Source of the DNA: Prorocentrum cordatum
Taxonomy: Eukaryota; Sar; Dinophyceae; Prorocentrales; Prorocentraceae
Direction of reading: 5' to 3'
Assembly (NCBI GenBank): GCA_963575745.1
Contig: CAUYUJ010019359.1
Span: forward strand, 248,001-312,000
DNA: 64,000 nt
In this document: positions 46,848-57,713 of the stretch, piece by piece
How the letters are laid out: every line of letters begins with the position of its first letter
How positions within the stretch are numbered: the stretch's first letter is position 1
Notes under the pieces: generated by a model
The model's database searches: none
Told to the model about the DNA's origin: nothing
The model's input: only the letters and a program-made list of their open reading frames with translations
Translations under genes and position numbers: made by a program

Positions 46848-48079
46848 ATCTCGGCGGCCGTCAGGATGTTGATCCCGAGACCGCCTTCGGATTCAGCACG
46901 GTGTCGTACGATGTCGAATCTTGTGAGCAAGTCGTCGATCTTCTCCCGGGGTTCAGCCTGGAACCTGAGGAGGGCCTTGCTGGCCTTCATCCGCGCTTCC
47001 TCACCTAATGGACCGTACCGCTCTGACAACGAATGTAACAAAAATGTCATAGCACCAACTTGCACACCATTGATCTGCCCACCGTGGATGAAAGCCTGGG
47101 GCGGCACGGTGTTCATCAAATTCTTGGCGCCCCCGCGAAGATTGGTTGCAACCCACGCTGCCTTTCGAGCTTCGGGCATATCTTCACGAATACTCCAAAG
47201 CATAACATCGCGAGTCCAATCTCGAAACGGGTACCTATCCTGCACGTGCGGTCCCCAGATATGTGGGCCTCTGCCCTCCCGCATGTCATTGTACATGTAT
47301 GCGACAATAGATGCGAACACGATGAAACAGGCAATGACAGCGATGATCAACATATGACTCATGATGTTGTCGATGACCTTGCGCCGGGTACCGATCCTGG
47401 GCTCTCCTTTGGGTTTTTTCTGGGTTCCGATCCCAATGTTCCCTAACTTTTGCTGCGTCTGGGCACCGATCCCAGGATCTATGAAATCCGTAGGCCGTTG
47501 GGGGCCAATCCCAACACCGACCGGAAAAATGAAATTAGGCTGGGCGCAGATCCCAGTCTTTGCCAGATACCTGCTTGCACCGGGCAGCGCCCGAGCAGTA
47601 GTTGTCGTATTTGTAATGGTGGTGCTAGTTGTAGTTGTTGTCGTAACGCTCGTTGTGGTCGTGGTCGTGGCGTTCGTGCTCATTGTTCTCGTCGTCGTAA
47701 TTTTGGTAGTCGCCGTACTCATAGCCTTTGTGAGTGTACTCGGGAATACCGTGGTAGATATAGCAGTAGTGGTACCAAGTCGCATCCCGCGAGCCTGGTG
47801 GTTTGGTTCTGCGGTTACGTCACGTCGCATCTCGCGAGCATGGCGTGCTGGGCCGCGTCGTATCCAGCGACTGCGGTGTGAAACTGGTTCTGCGGTTACG
47901 CCTTGTCGCATCCCGCGAGCAAGACGTACATTGGGCTCAGCCCGGCGGTCCGTCATCGAGACAGCTCCGCTACCAGCAGTAAAGCCAGCTGGTAGGGCTG
48001 CCAACTGGCACAAGAACACGTCGATGAAGACGTACACGATGAAGATAACAGGAATGACAACAATAACACGTTGATCCAT
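46840..48079 (-). pseudogene. retroelement Gag N-terminal part with membrane segments
   Basis: The frame starts at ATG 48079 (MDQRVIVV). Residues 5-30 are strongly hydrophobic (VIVVIPVIFIVYVFIDVFLC), and a second hydrophobic segment lies at about 240-262 (LIIAVIACFIVFASIVAYMY). Between them is a Thr-rich low-complexity linker. After the second segment comes a Gag-like helical domain: WTRDVMLWSIREDMPEARKA, FLLHSLSERYGPLGEEARM and EPREKIDDLLTRFDIVRHRA. Coding continues in the next frame from about 46840. Membrane segments in a retroelement Gag are unusual. The Gag assignment rests on the helical pattern and the zinc knuckle downstream. Confidence 0.6.
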
Positions 48080-48254
48080 GGTGTTGTGAGTACACGGTAC
48101 TGTGAGATATGTAAAGGAGGCGCGCGTGCCTAGCTAAAATGGCAATGGACGCGCGCGGAGGGAAAGGGTGAGGGGAAGGAACACAACAGCATACAACCAT
48201 GCCTCTGCACCATGCTCTGCTGTTCACGCTGCGTGCTCGAACATTCCCTTTCAG

Positions 48255-48480
48255 TGGAGGAGGACGAGGAAGAGGAGGAGGGAAGAGGAGGAGGAGGAGG
48301 AGGAGGAGGAGAAGGAGGAGGAGGAGGAGGGAGGAGGAGGAGGACGAGGAGGAGGAGGAGGGAGGAGGAGGAGGGAGGAGGACGAGGAGGAGGAGGAGGA
48401 GGAGGAGGAGGAGGAGGAGGAGGAGGAGGAGGGAGGAGGGAGGAGGAGGAGGAGGAGGAGGAGGAGGAGGAGGAGGAGGC
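48255..48480. repeat. (GGA)n microsatellite
   Basis: GGA/GGAGGAC triplets. Frames here are Glu, Arg, Gly or Leu/Ser/Pro runs on either strand and are rejected. Confidence 0.95.
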
Positions 48481-48578
48481 TGGCCACCCTCGGCGATGCG
48501 CACGGCCAGCCGCAGGTCGCGGTAGTGCGTGTTGCGCATGGTCCTCCGCCGCTGGGGACACCCGAGCGTTTGCCTTAA

Positions 48579-48731
48579 GTCGGGCCTGTCCCCCTACAGG
48601 CCGATTTTTGACGAAAAATTTGAACATATACAAAAGATATACTAAAAATGCTCAAAAATTGACCAAACATAGTCCCCAAACCATTTTTGGATTATGTTTG
48701 GATGTTCCTCCTGTAGAAGGACAGGCCCGAC
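48579..48731. mobile_element. 153-bp MITE flanked by TTAA
   Basis: Terminal arms 48579-48600 (GTCGGGCCTGTCCCCCTACA...) and 48710-48731 are reverse complements with two mismatches in 22. TTAA lies directly outside both ends (48575-48578 and 48732-48735), the target-site duplication typical of piggyBac-type elements. The wider flanks GCGTTTGCC and CGCTTGCC are also similar. A smaller nested inverted repeat CCAAACAT/ATGTTTGG sits inside. No ORF. Confidence 0.8.
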
Positions 48732-48739
48732 TTAACGCT

Positions 48740-49093
48740 TGCCGTTCACCACCACGAAAAGCACCCGGAGAGAGCGGCTTCCGTGTACGCTGCAGTGGTG
48801 GCAGAAGCCTCCCCCCCACCCCTCGGGCGTTGCGTGCACCATCGAATCTTGGCGCTGCATGTTTTTCAAGAAAGGCGTCTGCGCCCAATCTCGGGCCCCA
48901 GGACCCTCACAGATCGATCCGGCTCGAACAATGACGCAGAATGATGGGCTCCGAGGCTCTGGTAGCGTTTTTCTGCGATGTTGCAACTTGATTCGCAACG
49001 TCGGATGTGAGGGTAATGGGGGGCTACACATGGGGGGGGGGCAAAACAAGGTAATGCTTTCCTGCACCTTCGGGGACCGATGGCCCCCTCTGC
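48740..49093. other. no gene seen, left flank of E2
   Basis: Unique-looking sequence with short open frames in both directions and a G9 run near 49032. Ends at CCCCCTCTGC before the E2 terminal repeat. Confidence 0.4.
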
Positions 49094-49109
49094 TTTGATG
49101 AACGCGAAG
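49094..49109 (+). repeat. E2 left terminal inverted repeat
   Basis: Sixteen bases TTTGATGAACGCGAAG, identical to the reverse complement of 62550-62565. A 16-base exact match 13.5 kb apart is unlikely by chance, and it brackets the palindromic repeat family. Confidence 0.75.
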
Positions 49110-49299
49110 CAGTAAGTATTTTTAAATGGTTGTAGTGATGCTATGTTAGAAATCAGTAGGAGGATTTAGGATAGGTTAGGATGCTATTTAGGATTGATTA
49201 GGGTGGCCTTTTAGCTTTAGTGACGATCAGGTCCACGATTTCGTCATATAATGGCTATAGGCTCCTATCATCAGCGATCGCTGCGAAGTCTAAAGCTGT

Positions 49300-49490
49300 T
49301 TGTTTTTTGTATTTTTCATTATTTTCAAACTATGTTTCACTATGTGTCACTATTCTTCGCTTTTTTCTGATTATTTTTCACCATTTTCCAATATTTCTCA
49401 CTATGTTCCACTAGTTTTCATCATGTTTCACTATTTGTCATTATTTTCACTATTGTTCAGCATTTGCTCATTATTTTCTATGATTCTTGT
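49300..49490. repeat. E2 left sub-terminal TTTCACTAT repeats
   Basis: Irregular units of TTTTCACTAT(T/G)TTTC, 10 to 14 bases, T-rich on the plus strand. A similar tract in the same strand sense lies at 62340-62500 near the right end. The open frame through it is Phe/Ser-rich and spurious. Confidence 0.7.
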
Positions 49491-49639
49491 ATTTTTATTG
49501 CTTTCTAAACAAAGGCGTTCGCCGCCGACAGAAAGTTGCTTCCAAGAGAGACGAGGAGGTGCTCGTCCACCTGCAGTTCTGCACATGCAGCGAGGCGCCC
49601 GCGGGGGGGGGGCCTCTCGCTATCTGCAACATCTCCTCC

Positions 49640-49654
49640 TCATATCCCCACGCG

Positions 49655-49684
<30 letters not shown>
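49640..49684. repeat. C homopolymer tract
   Basis: A C run of roughly 40 bases interrupted once by G. Similar C runs occur at 52770-52792, 53147-53212 and 58708-58732, all inside E2. Confidence 0.9.
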
Positions 49685-49687
<3 letters not shown>

Positions 49688-50169
49688 ACTTTCTACAGCG
49701 GCCAGGCCGCTTGGCATATCATATGTTTATTGTTTCTGCTCCCCCCTCCCCTTCTGCGGCCAGGCCGCTCGCCATATCACAATAGCATTGCGTCTGCTCC
49801 CCCTCCCCTGCTACAGCGGCCAGGCCGCTTGGCATATCATATTATTATTATTAGTCCTGCTCTCCCTTCCCCATTCTACAGCGGCCAGACCGGGTTGCAT
49901 ACTATCTTTTTCCCTCTTGCGCAATATCTGAAGGACGATGGCAACGCGCAAAGCGGTTTGACCGCTTCGCCCGTGCGCAGCACCCCTGTGCGTAACATCG
50001 GTCTGCGGCCTGCCCGCTTGCTGCCTGCGTGGAGGAGGGCGAAGAGGGGGGGAAGGGGGGGGGCAGCAGGAACAGGACAAACCCCTCGCATCAGCGGTCT
50101 GGCCACTTTGCAGTCTCTTTCGGCGCGCTGCGCCGCGCCAACGCGCAGCCGCGACGACGGCTCGAGCGC

Positions 50170-51905
50170 GGCCAGTCGCCGCGGCGACGGCGGCGCGCGC
50201 GGGGTGGACTCCGCAAAGATCCTGCGGCGCATCGCCGCAGTCGCTTCAATCCTGGATTCGACCGTCGACCAGCTGCAGCTCGCCGCGGTGTCGCGCTAGC
50301 AGTCGGGACAGCTCATTCGGGAGCTCAAGAAGACGAGGTTGCCCCCAGAGGAGCTTCAGCCTATGCTGGGTGCGATCGCGGAGCCACGCTTTCTCGACTG
50401 CGATAAGGCGAGCATCAACACCGCCATGTTGCAGCTGGTTTCTGCCAATGGCGATCATTGCATGGCCATCGCGAACTACCAGGAGTGGGAGACGCTCCAC
50501 GAGTTCTTGCCCCAGCCAGCGTGGGATTCCCTGCCGTCAGGAATCCCGAACATACTGTTCGACTTTATGATTGACCTGGGGCTGCGCAAAGCTTCGGAGC
50601 CGACGCGGCGCGTGATGGCCTGCCTGCTCATGCAAGCAGGGAGAGGGCTTGAAGGCGCTCGTCAGATCGATACGGACACAAGGACAGAGTCGGCGTTGGC
50701 CGTCGGCACGCTGTTCGCACAGAGGGCAGCTCAGAAGCCGCTCCCAGTCCCTGTCAGCATGAAGTTGCCGACGGCGCCGATGGTTCTTCAGACCGAGCAT
50801 GAGCACCCCGCTCTGCGCATGCGGGCATGCAGCTTGCAGCCGCCGAAACGCTTCGATATCGACCCCATCCAATGGAGCGTCCTCAAGAAGGCCGCCAAGA
50901 TGCGCCATCGCGCAGGCCGGGCTGCAGTCATGGGCGCCCCGAAGAACAGCGGGGTGCAGTGGGTTCCCTCGAGGCAGGTGGCCCCGACATCCTTGCCTTC
51001 CCATCAGCAGCCGCTGCTGCCAAGCCAGGGCGCGTCTCCTGCGATGGTCGCGCAAGTGGTGGCATCGATAATGCCATCGCTGGTGCCGATGCAGCAGCAG
51101 ATCCAGGGAGTGCTGCATCAGGTGCTCCAGCAAACGATCGCTGGGCAGCCGAGCGGGGCACCGCCAAACCCGAACCATTTCTCAGCGCTTGCGCTTGGGC
51201 ATCCGAGTGCGGCACCGCCGACCTCGAGCTCGCTCCAAGATGCCGTGGCAGCGATTGCTGCACCACCAGCGCCTATCCCCAGCACTTGTTGCACCACCAG
51301 CGCTGTCACTTCCGCAGTCGTAGCCACGCGCAGAGCCAAGTGTAGCACCAGCAACGCGCGCAGCAGCAGCAGCAGCAGCAGCACTCGCGCCAGCAGCAGC
51401 GCGCGCAGCAGCACCAGCAGCAGGCGCGCCAGCAGCACCAGCACCGCGCGCAGCAGCACCAGCAGCAGCACTCGCGCCAGCAGCAGGCGCGCCACCGGCA
51501 GCAGCAGCTGAGGCGCCGCCTGCAGACGGGCAAGCAGCAGCTGAGGCACCGCCCACAGTTGACGCCGCGACGGGCTCCAAGCCGAAGTTGTCCGCAGCTG
51601 TAGCTGCCGACAAACTTACTAAGGCCTACGACGCCCAGAAGAGGGGACGGAAAAAAGGCCAAGACAGAAGGTGAGGCCAAGAGCCAAGATGACCAAACGG
51701 CTGCGCCCCCGAAGACGACACAAACCGCCAAGAAGAAGCCTGCAGCCGCTGGTCCGACGAGTCCAACCAAGAAGCCTGCGAAAACCGCCGCGAAGTTGCC
51801 GCGCTTGCACGACGGGTCCACGCGCTGCAATCTCCTGATCCGCTTTATGGACGTTGCGGACGCGCAGGGTTCCATGGGCTCCCCGTGCGCCATGAAAACG
51901 AAGCA
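50170..51905 (+). pseudogene. E2 ORF-A, Gln-rich protein with in-frame TAG
   Basis: The coherent protein begins near VDSAKILRRIAAVASILDST, meets TAG at 50297-50299 and continues in the same frame: QSGQLIRELKKTRLPPEELQ, then the long open stretch 50339-51511 with FLDCDKASINTAMLQLVSAN and IQWSVLKKAAKMRHRAGRAA. A (CAG)n run (51355-51510) encodes Ser in this frame and Gln or Ala in others. After it, sense resumes in a second frame (KPKLSAAVAADKLTKAYDAQ) and, past an A6 run at about 51650, in a third (KTEGEAKSQDDQ to TRCNLLIRFMDVADAQGSMG). Two indels and a stop imply decay. Function unknown; the C-terminal Lys/Ala-rich part is histone-H1-like in composition only. Confidence 0.6.
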
Positions 51906-52109
51906 GGCTACCATGAAGGAGGCCCGCGGGGGGGGGGCGGGGGGGGGGGGGCTTCGCGGAGGAGGAGGGGGGGCAGCAGAAGAAGGGGGAGAAGGTGGGA
52001 GAATGCGTGGCAGGAGGAAGAGGAACCGCACGTATATATGGGGGTAGGAGAGGAGCGTAGGGGAGAGTGGGGGAGCGCATGGATAGCATTTATTCTCTTG
52101 CACAGCTGT

Positions 52110-53130
52110 GCTCTAGAGCTCTGACCTCTTTATTTTCTTGGTTCGTCCGTGGTTCGTCGCCCCATGGGCACCCCCCTCCCCCGGGCCTCCCTGGCCCCCC
52201 TGGGCCGCCGAAGCTTTTATTTTCGTGGTTCGTCCGTGGTTCGTCGCCCCTGGACCCCCCCCTCGCCCGAGCCTCCCAGGATCGCCCTGCCCCGGGCCTC
52301 CCCCCGAGCCTCCCAGGGCAGCCACCCTGGGCCGCCGAAGCTTGCATTTTCGCGGTTCGTTCGTGGTTCGTCGCCCCTGGGCCCCCCCCTCGTCCGAGCC
52401 TCCCAGGATCCCCCTGCCCCGAGCCCCCCCCCGAGCCTCCCAGGGCAGCCCCCCTGGGCCGCCGAAGCATACATTTTCGTGGTTCGCTCGTGGTTCGTCG
52501 CCCCTGGACCCCCCCCTCCCTCGAGCCTCCCAGGATCCCCCTGCTCCGAGCCCCCCCCCGAGCTTCCCGGGGCAGCCCCTCCGAGCCTCCCAGGGCAGCC
52601 CCCCTGGGCCGCTGAGCCCCCCCGAGCCTCTCAGGGCAGCTCCCCCGAGCCCCCCTGGGCCTCCCATGGCAGCCCACCTGGGCCGCCGAAGCCCTCTATT
52701 TTCGTGGTGCTCCCCTGGGCCGCCGAAGCCTTTATTTTCGCGGTTCGCTCGTGGTTCGTCGTCCCTGGACCCCCCCCCCCCCCCCCCCCCCCCGAGCCCC
52801 CCAGGATCCCCTTGCCCCCGAGCCCCCCCCCGAGCCTCCCAGGGCAGCCCCCTGGGCCGCCGAAGCCTTTATTCTCTTGCGCAGCTGTGCTCTAAAGCTC
52901 GGACATCATTATTTTCGTCGCGGTTCGTTCGCCCCCCTGCCCCCCCCCTTGAGACCAGCCTCCTCTGCCCCCCCCCCCTGTGGGAGCCTGTGGGGGGCCC
53001 CCTCCGCCCAGGCTTCCTAGGGCAGCCCCCCTGGGCCACGGAGCCGTTTTATTCTCTTGCAAAGCTGTGTTCTAGAGCTCGAACCTGTTTGTTTTCGTCG
53101 TTGTGGTTCGTCCACCTGGGGCCCCTCTGG
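52110..53130. repeat. ~125-bp satellite with TTATTTTCGTGGTTCGT
   Basis: TTTTCGTGGTTCGTCCGTGGTTCGTCGCCCCTGG recurs at about 52129, 52214, 52346, 52470, 52732 and, decayed, 52909 and 53090. Each is followed by GAGCCTCCCAGG and GGCAGCCCCCCTGGGCCGCCGAAGC. TCTTGCGCAGCTGTGCTCTA alternates as a second head. Long Pro-rich frames here are artefacts. C runs follow to 53212. Confidence 0.88.
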
Positions 53131-53174
53131 CCCCCCTGGGCCGCCCCCCCCCCCCCCCCCCCGAGCCCCCCGGG

Positions 53175-53212
<38 letters not shown>

Positions 53213-53399
53213 TTCAGCGGCGGCGCCGCGGCGGCGACCGCGGGCGGAGAGCCGCGCGGCGTGGCGCCGCCGACGACTGTCGTCGTCGTCGTCTTCGTCG
53301 TTGTTGTCCTCGTCGTCGTCCTCCTCCTCTTCCTCCACTTTCTTTCTGGCTCCTCGTAAACTCCTCCTGGAAGACGAAAGCGGGGGCCCCCTGTCCTTC

Positions 53400-53545
53400 G
53401 CAGCTCCTTTAAGCAAGAGCCAGGGCACGCGTGCCACTTGTTTTCATTCCGGAACCCCCAGGCCGTCAAGGTCTGCATGGACGCGTGCAAGAAGAGCAAC
53501 GTGCACGTCCCCCATGGCCACGAATTCCCTTCGAATGCGAAGTGA
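53400..53545 (+). pseudogene. E2 small coding remnant
   Basis: A short coherent frame reads HLFSFRNPQAVKVCMDACKK then SNVHVPHGHEFPSNAK before a stop near 53545. It is flanked by triplet repeats and the AGCGG palindromes. No family was recognised. Confidence 0.35.
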
Positions 53546-53949
53546 GCTTTGCGCCGGCGCTGGAACTCTTTTCGCTGCGATTGCATCTCCGTAGACCTGG
53601 CGCCATACAAACATCTAAGCTTGCATCATCTCGTGCCTCTGACGTTTGCCGCGGCAGCCTGGCCGCTTTGCCTGATGCTCATGTCTGGTTTGCGCAGAGA
53701 GTTTGTCAAACTTGCTGGTTATAGCGGCCCGACCGCTGTTGTCGCCTGCTATGTGTCAACCTTGCTTATTATAGCGGCCCGCCGCTTTTGCTTGCTTCAG
53801 CGGCCTGGCCGCTTGCGCGGCCGCCCACGCCGCGCCCTGCGCGGCGCCGTGGGCGCGTTCCTCAACCTGGAGAACATGGGCCCGCTGTCTTTCCTGCGCG
53901 GTGAGGACAGCTCCAATAGCTTTCTCTGCGCCTCTCTGCCCCAGCACAG

Positions 53950-54160
53950 CGTCGATGCTTTCTCCCATGCCCCTCCCGTGCCCCTCCTCCCGTGTCCCCT
54001 CCGTGTCCCTCCTGCCCCTCCTCCCGTGTCCCTCCCGTGCCCCTCCCGCGCCCATCCCGTGTCCTTCCCGTGTCCCTGTGCCCACCCCCGTGCCCCTCCT
54101 GCCCCTCCCCCCGTGCCCCTCCCGCGCCCCTCCCGTGCCCCCTCGTCTTGCGCGCGCTCC
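53950..54160. repeat. CCCCTCCCGTGTCC minisatellite, first copy
   Basis: Units of CCC(C/T)TCC(C/T)GTG. The same minisatellite forms a longer block at 56925-57310. Pro/Ser/Arg-rich frames through it are artefacts. Confidence 0.85.
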
Positions 54161-55119
54161 AGGAAGCTGCTCCAGTTGCAGCGCCAGCGCGCGGCAGCGG
54201 AGCAGCAGCAGCAGCACCAGCCGCCGGCAGCACCAGCACAGCCAAAGAGCAGCACTCCGCGGCCATGGCGCTATCCTGCGAACACGGGGGAGGCCGCGGC
54301 TCGCATCAGCTTGGCCAAAGCGCGCATGCTCGATCGGCACCGCGGCCTGGACCCCCCCCCTGCCCCTCGCGCGCACAAGAGTCTTGTGCGCGAGAAGCCG
54401 AAGCTCATACCCGCGCCAAAGCACGCCAGCGCAGCAGCAGCGGACGACGCCAGCGCAGCAGCAGCAGCGCAGATGGCGACGGCGACGAAGGGCGAGCCGA
54501 CAGCGAAACAGCCCATAGAGCAGCTGCACTTTCCGACGGCAGCAGACGCATCACCGCCAGGCAGCAGCGCATGAGCAGCAGCACCTGCCGACGCAGCGCA
54601 GCAACAGCAGCAGCTGCTGCTGCCGACGCGCATGAAGGCTGTGCCATGGGCAATGGTAGGGCCTCCAGCGCCGCCTCCGAAATCGGCGAAGGCGCTGGCG
54701 CCGAAGTAGCCTACAACGCCGCCTCCGAAGCTGCCTGCGCCGAAGCAGCCTGCAGCGCCGCCTCCGAAGGTTCCTGCGCCGCCGCCTCCGAAGGCGCCTG
54801 CAGCGCCGCCTGCGCAGGGGGCTCCGCGCGCGCGCCCGGCCCCTTCGGCTGGCGTGCTCCGAGCGGGGGGCCGTGGACGGCGGGCGTTCACGGCGGCCAG
54901 GCGCGACGCGGCATCAGCGGCGGCCGCCGCCGCGACTATTGCCGCGTGCTCAACATCGCCAAGAAGCAGGGCCCCGAGGCCGTCGCGAAGTTCAAGGCCT
55001 CGAACCCGCGCCCTCGGGATATCGAGGAGGCCTGGGCCTTCTACCTGCTGGCGAAGGCTAATATGCGAGCTGCACCGCCTCCGCCTGCGTTGAAGCCGCC
55101 GCCGCCGCCTCCGCCGTAG
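54160..55119 (+). pseudogene. E2 ORF-B, Ala/Pro/Gln-rich protein with internal stops
   Basis: Sense begins RKLLQLQRQRAAAEQQQQHQ and continues through EAAARISLAKARMLDRHRGL and HKSLVREKPKLIPAPKHAS to TGA 54572-54574. The same frame continues with Gln run, MKAVPWAMVG and a proline-lysine repeat (PPPKSAKALAPK) to TAG 54707-54709, where the parallel repeat later reads APKQP, so the stop replaces a Gln codon. Beyond a G6 run near 54870 the frame changes to RRDYCRVLNIAKKQGPEAVA and DIEEAWAFYLLAKANMRA, ending at 55119. Function unknown. Confidence 0.5.
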
Positions 55120-55883
55120 CCATGGCAGGGGGGCCGCTGCCGTGAGGGGCTGCCACTGGCCGCTTTTGATGGCGAGGAAGAAGACGGGGAGGACGAGGAG
55201 GACGAGGCAGAGGATGACGAGGAGCAGGGGGGAGGAGGACGAGCAATAGGACGAGGACAAGCAAGAGGAGGGGGAGGGGGAGGATGGGGGAGGAGAGAGA
55301 TGCCTGCTCGCATTGGGCGCCTGCGCGACGCTGCTTTGCCGAGCAACCTGGCCGCCTCGGCCCGCGCGGAGATGCAAGATAGCGTTCTCTTCATCATCTT
55401 CCTTCAACTTCCATGCAGCCCATGGCGGACAGACCGCTTTGCCAATTCCACGCCCCCCTTGCTCCTCCGCCCCGCCCCCCCCCCCCCCTCCACCAACGCC
55501 TGTTTGCGCCTCCTCCTTCTCCTGCAACCCCTCCTCCCTCCACGTGGCGGCCAGGCCGCTTTGCCTATTCCCCTTCCTCCATCTCCCCTCCACCAATACC
55601 AGTTTGCAACTCCTCCTTCTTCGCGCGAACCCCCCCTCCTCCGACGTAGCGGCAAGGCCGCTTTGCGTGTTGCCGTCGCCATTCAGATAGCGGCCAGACC
55701 GCTTTGCGCGTTGCCATCGCCCTTCAGATCGCGGTGAGACCGCTTTGCGTGTTGCTATCGCCCTTCAGCTTCGCATGGGTTTCGCCGCGCGATTGCATCT
55801 CGGCTCGAGGGGGCGGCCGAGGCCCCCGCCCCGTGGCCCCCGCAGCAGCGGCTCGACCGCCCGGGCAGTTCTTCTCGCCAGGG

Positions 55884-56745
55884 ATGGCCGCCAGCGACGA
55901 GAACTGCACGCAGCGGCGGTTCCACGAGTGTCCGTTCCCCGAGAACTGCGCCGAAGATGCGTGGAATCGCACTTGGCCTCGGTGCCAGTCATGGAGCGCA
56001 AGGAGGACCTCGTGGATCTCGACGACGGAGGGGCCATGCGCTGGTCGATGCGCAGCCCATTGAATGTCGCACCACCAGCAAGCAAGATGGCGAGCACACC
56101 AAGTGGATGGAGTGGGAGGAAGAGAAGAAGGATACCAAGCGCCGAGCTGCTGCCGAGGCTGCCGAAGAAGAACGCCGCCACAACAAGCGCCATCGCCACA
56201 GCAGCGGAGGCAACCACGGCAAGGGCATCTCTGAGCAGCAGAAGGGGGAGATTGCCGACATGGTTGCCAGCAGGCTCGGGCTCTCAAATGCTCCACGTCC
56301 ACTTGGACCTCCAGCTGCTGCAGAGGATCCAGCACCAGCAGCCTCGTCAGCGTCGAGCCTGCAGCCGTTGGCGAGCCTTCGCCCGTCGGTAGCGGCGGTG
56401 GACAACGCCCAGAAGCTCACCATCAGTCCCGGCGAGCTGAAGGCGCTCCAGGACGACATCAAGCGCTGCTCCCGCGCGTCGTCGCAGATCTTGCGTTTCC
56501 TCGACGGCGCCAAGGCTGCATTCTCGAACGAGATGCAGACGTTCAGCGCGGCCGACGAGACCATCAGCCAGATCATCGAGGCGCGCACGGGGGTGCACAT
56601 GCACATCGGCCGCGGCGGCATGCGAGGGCTGCGCGACACTTTGGCATCTGCAGCCTGCTGCCTCCCTCGCATCATCGAGAACCCCACCGTCGAATCTCAC
56701 CATCGCCATCTCACCGTCGATCCTCCTTCGCTCCCATGCTGGGCA
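55884..56745 (+). pseudogene. E2 ORF-C, charged coiled-coil protein, frameshifted
   Basis: ATG 55884 opens MAASDENCTQRRFHECPFPE with a cluster of cysteines, ending near NRTWPRC. Sense then passes to VMERKEDLVDLDDGGAMRW in a second frame and to KWMEWEEEKKDTKRRAAAEA, HNKRHRHSSGGNHGKG and LSNAPRPLGPPAA in a third. The later part (KALQDDIKRCSRASSQILRF, DETISQIIEARTGVHMHIGR) is helical. Two frameshifts are required. A 29-base A tract (56882-56910) lies 140 bases downstream. Function unknown. Confidence 0.5.
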
Positions 56746-56881
56746 ATGCAGCGCTGCGCCAGATGCCAACATAAGAGCATCTGCTTGCGAGAGGCGGCGG
56801 TTCGCTCGACTCTCGAGCCGCGCGCCCGACGATCTCTTCCGTCGAGCCGTGCGCTCGACATCCTCTCGACATCCACGCATG

Positions 56882-56910
56882 AAAAAAAAAAAAAAAAAAA
56901 AAAAAAAAAA
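56882..56910 (+). repeat. A29 tract
   Basis: Twenty-nine uninterrupted A residues, the only long A run in the window. It follows the plus-strand ORF-C and precedes the CCCCTCCCGTG minisatellite. Confidence 0.97.
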
Positions 56911-56924
56911 CGCTGCGTTCCTAC

Positions 56925-57310
56925 CGTGTCCCTCCCGTGTCTCCCCCGTGTCCCTCCCGCGCCCCTCCCGTGTCCCTCCCGTGCCCCTCCCGTGGCCCTC
57001 CCATGCCCCTCCCGTGCCCCTCCTCCGTGTCCCTCACGTGCCCCTCCCGTGCCCCTCCCGTGTCCCTCCCGCGTCCGTGCCGTGCCCCTTATGCCACTCC
57101 TCCCGTGCCCCCCCCCGTGCCCCTCCCGCATCCCTCCCGCGCCCCTCCCGCGTCCCTGCCGCGTCCCTGCCGTGTCCCTTATGTCACTCCTCCCGCGCCT
57201 CTCCCGTGCCCCTCCCGTGCCCCTCCCGCGCCCCTCCCGCCCCTCCCGCGCCCCCACTCCTCCCGTGCCCCTCCCGCGCCCCTCCCGTGCCCCTCCGCGT
57301 GCTTCCTCCG
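56925..57310. repeat. CCCCTCCCGTG minisatellite
   Basis: About 35 units of CCCCTCCCG(T/C)G. The unit near 57060-57095 and that near 57160-57195 share CCTTATG(C/T)CACTCCTCCCG, a higher-order repeat of about 100 bases. No gene. Confidence 0.92.
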
Positions 57311-57644
57311 TGTCTACCCCATTGGGTGTTATCTGGATGTTGCCTGGGCGTTGTCTGGGTGTTGTCTGGTGTTGTTGCGTGCTGTGTGTTTGTTGGTTTC
57401 TGTTGCGTTGTTGTTGTTTTGTTGTCTTGCGTTGTCTGGGCGCGCCCGCGCAAACACAACGCCAAAACCACAACAAAAAAAACAGCAGACAACATGTTGT
57501 AGTTTGTTGTTATTGTGATGTGTTGTTGTCTTTTGTTGTTTTGTGTTTTCTTGTGTTGAGTTTGGTTGTTGTTGTTGTCTGGTGTTGTCGGGTGTTGTAT
57601 GATGTTGTCTGGGGTTGTCCAAGGTCCCCCTGGCGTTCGCCTGG

Positions 57645-57713
<69 letters not shown>

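Larger units (their letters stand above)
42640..48079 (-). mobile_element. degenerate copia-like retroelement, Gag-protease region
   Basis: Five overlapping minus-strand frames form one colinear polyprotein: N-terminal membrane/linker, Gag, zinc knuckle, RING-like domain, retropepsin-like site, then a region of the methyltransferase-like kind found in dinoflagellate polyproteins. Frame changes are needed near 46.84, 45.5, 44.18 and 43.43 kb. No reverse transcriptase, RNase H or integrase motifs were found and no long terminal repeats were recognised, so the copy is incomplete. The copia assignment is by general resemblance of Gag to retroelement polyproteins of this group. Confidence 0.7.

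Noticed and set aside
52090-53412. Pro/Arg-rich frames of 180 to 420 codons
   Set aside because: They follow the 125-bp satellite and C homopolymers; no coherent protein.
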